This document shows, one piece after another, positions 23,159 to 24,178 of a DNA stretch of 24,178 nucleotides. The notes beneath the pieces were generated by a model. It saw only the letters and a list, made by a program, of their open reading frames with translations. It made no database searches and was not told where the DNA came from. Position numbers and translations under genes: made by a program. Position 1 is the stretch's first letter; each line of letters begins with the position of its first letter. The stretch is from Anaerotignum sp. Lineage in GTDB: Bacteria; Bacillota; Clostridia; Lachnospirales; Anaerotignaceae. The stretch covers positions 1-24,178 of the forward strand of contig JAHHTX010000023.1 of the NCBI GenBank assembly GCA_020024255.1. The letters run 5' to 3'.

Positions 23159-23836
23159 TTATTCCTCCCTTGTCAGATTCTCATATGTCTCCGGTGCAGT
23201 TTTATCCTGCATGACCTTTTCTCTGACCTGTCCAACCGTATTTTCCATGGGCATTCCTTCTGCAAGGAAATCTACACCTGAAACTACCTTTGCCCCAATA
23301 AATGCCATATCCTCCATATTTGCCTGCTGCACCGCTTCACTGCGGGAGGAACAGCAATCCGCAAAAATAACGACATTGTAATCCAGAGAAAGTCCATCAT
23401 AGCAGGTGGTACGAATACAGTTTGGTGTTGTTGTACCTGCCAAAAATATTGTATCAATGCCAAGACGTCTGAAAATCAAGTCCAATTCCGTCTGAAAAAA
23501 GGCGGAAAACCGTGGTTTAATCAGTGTATAATCTCCTTCTTGCGGTACCAACTCCAAAGGCACTTCAATGGAGCATGCACCAGTACTACCAGGGGCAAGA
23601 CATCGTCCCCCTGCCTGCCAATGTTCATATCTGCAAAATTCCACATCACTGCCATTTTTTCGGTAAATGCGATTGACAAAAAACACGGGAATTCCCATCT
23701 TTCTTGCTTCTTCCACCACTGTCTTGCAGGCAGGCAGAGTTGCCTTTGCTTGTTTGATATAAAGCGGAGAATCCTCTTCCAAAAAAGCCTTTTCCATATC
23801 AATAACTACCAGAGCCGGTCTGATATTCTGATTCAT
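23159..23836 (-). CDS. Isochorismatase-like cysteine hydrolase
   Basis: The 225-residue cytosolic alpha/beta hydrolase has the family catalytic triad: D13 (ALVVIDMEKAF), K107 (IKPRFSAF) and C140 (TTTPNC, with the usual cis-peptide neighbourhood). Members act on isochorismate, nicotinamide, N-carbamoyl compounds or ureidoacrylate; the presence of cysteine favours amidase-type chemistry, but the substrate is not readable. AAAAGGAG is eight bases before the ATG. It heads an operon with two ABC exporter genes (1-base spacing to the next), which hints that its substrate or product relates to the exported compound. That link is inference. Confidence 0.9.
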   Translation of the reverse strand: MNQNIRPALVVIDMEKAFLEEDSPLYIKQAKATLPACKTVVEEARKMGIPVFFVNRIYRKNGSDVEFCRYEHWQAGGRCLAPGSTGACSIEVPLELVPQEGDYTLIKPRFSAFFQTELDLIFRRLGIDTIFLAGTTTPNCIRTTCYDGLSLDYNVVIFADCCSSRSEAVQQANMEDMAFIGAKVVSGVDFLAEGMPMENTVGQVREKVMQDKTAPETYENLTREE

Positions 23837-23886
23837 TCTGCCATCTCCTTTTCATCTTTTTTCATCCATATTTTTATCAAAATTAC

Positions 23887-23915
23887 ATTATACCCCTATT
23901 TACAAAAAGATTCAA
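23887..23915 (-). promoter_or_regulatory. Promoter of the isochorismatase-ABC exporter operon
   Basis: On the minus strand, TTGAAT (23915-23910) and a perfect TATAAT (23892-23887) are 17 bases apart. The transcript would start near 23880, about 44 bases before the start codon. No operator-like dyad is evident. Confidence 0.75.
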
Positions 23916-23991
23916 GCACATGATATATGCAGATACACAAAAATTCTCCTGAACTCTTTGAATGTGTACTAAACTTATGGAGCAATCGAAT

Positions 23992-24162
23992 TTATTTAGG
24001 AGAGTAGGGATACCATATATTTTTAGTGATTGATAAAAGCACGAGAAAAGAACAAAAATCCTTGATAGTGGATTTTTCTTTTATAAAGTTTTCACAATGA
24101 TTTGCAATACTAATAAGAATTTCCTTTTCTGAAGAAACATTGTCATGTGAGACAGGTGATGT
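23992..24162 (-). pseudogene. Possible 3' fragment of a broken gene at the window edge
   Basis: The stretch 23837-24178 holds no intact gene. One minus-strand frame stays open for 56 codons after a TAG at 24163-24165 and ends with TAA at 23992-23994. It reads protein-like (for example KEILISIANHCENFIKEKS) but has no start codon early in the frame and no ribosome binding site. It may be the tail of a decayed gene. A weak hairpin (24053-24060 with 24069-24076, T-rich on both sides) lies inside it and could be a terminator. I do not recognise the product. Confidence 0.2.
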
Positions 24163-24178
24163 CTACTCTATTTTTAAT

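Noticed and set aside
23962..24033. Plus-strand frame of 23 codons followed by a T-rich hairpin
   Set aside because: No ribosome binding site or promoter on that strand; the hairpin is short.
1..24178. CRISPR array, rRNA genes, intact insertion sequence or prophage genes
   Set aside because: No regularly spaced repeats, rRNA-like sequence, intact transposase or phage structural genes were seen on either strand.

Overview
The window looks like chromosome of a low-GC, Gram-positive, spore-forming anaerobe of the Clostridia, most likely Lachnospirales-like. The evidence is strong AGGAGG-type ribosome binding sites, TTGNNN-17-TATAAT promoters, a T-box leader in front of leuS, a SpoIID-family sporulation protein, a PcsB-like M23 hydrolase and a fused cobA-hemD gene. 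The genus is an inference; nothing here names the species.

Left part (1-7.7 kb), mixed strands and partly accessory. A long-form aminopeptidase P gene (+) has its own promoter. It converges on a HAD phosphatase gene (-), with a two-way terminator between them. Just past the phosphatase stop codon lies what looks like the start of a broken IS256-type transposase. Then comes about 0.9 kb with no intact gene of normal size. It holds a good promoter, a strong ribosome binding site, a 15-codon reading frame, a trail of protein-like but interrupted frames, and a terminator, so it is best read as a decayed gene. Next is a drug-export style cassette on the minus strand: a MATE transporter, an unknown small membrane protein 16 nt behind it, and an XRE regulator with its own promoter. 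A MerR/BmrR-type regulator is transcribed divergently from the MATE gene. The shared 80-bp promoter region shows the MerR hallmark, a 19-bp spacer with a perfect 13-bp dyad inside it. A tRNA-Leu(CAA) gene closes this section.

Middle part (7.8-13.1 kb), all minus strand, housekeeping. The operon sirC-hemC-cobA/hemD-hemB has overlapping genes and encodes the route from 5-aminolevulinate to uroporphyrinogen III, precorrin-2 and sirohydrochlorin (siroheme or cobalamin precursors). hemA and hemL are not beside it. Upstream is spoIID-queA (sporulation peptidoglycan lysis and queuosine tRNA modification), ending in a terminator.

Right part (14.8-24.2 kb), all minus strand. It holds an M23 peptidoglycan hydrolase with coiled coil, an Sfp-type phosphopantetheinyl transferase, leuS with its T-box leader, and an operon of isochorismatase-like hydrolase plus two ABC exporter half-transporters. 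The two half-transporters carry complementary non-canonical nucleotide-binding motifs and so should form a heterodimer. The last 340 bases hold the promoter of that operon and a possible 3' fragment of a broken gene.

I did not find a clearly new system. The best candidates for a second look are the MerR/MATE/small membrane protein cassette, the decayed but still promoter-bearing locus at 2.9-3.6 kb, and the SpoIID protein with an unusual insertion.
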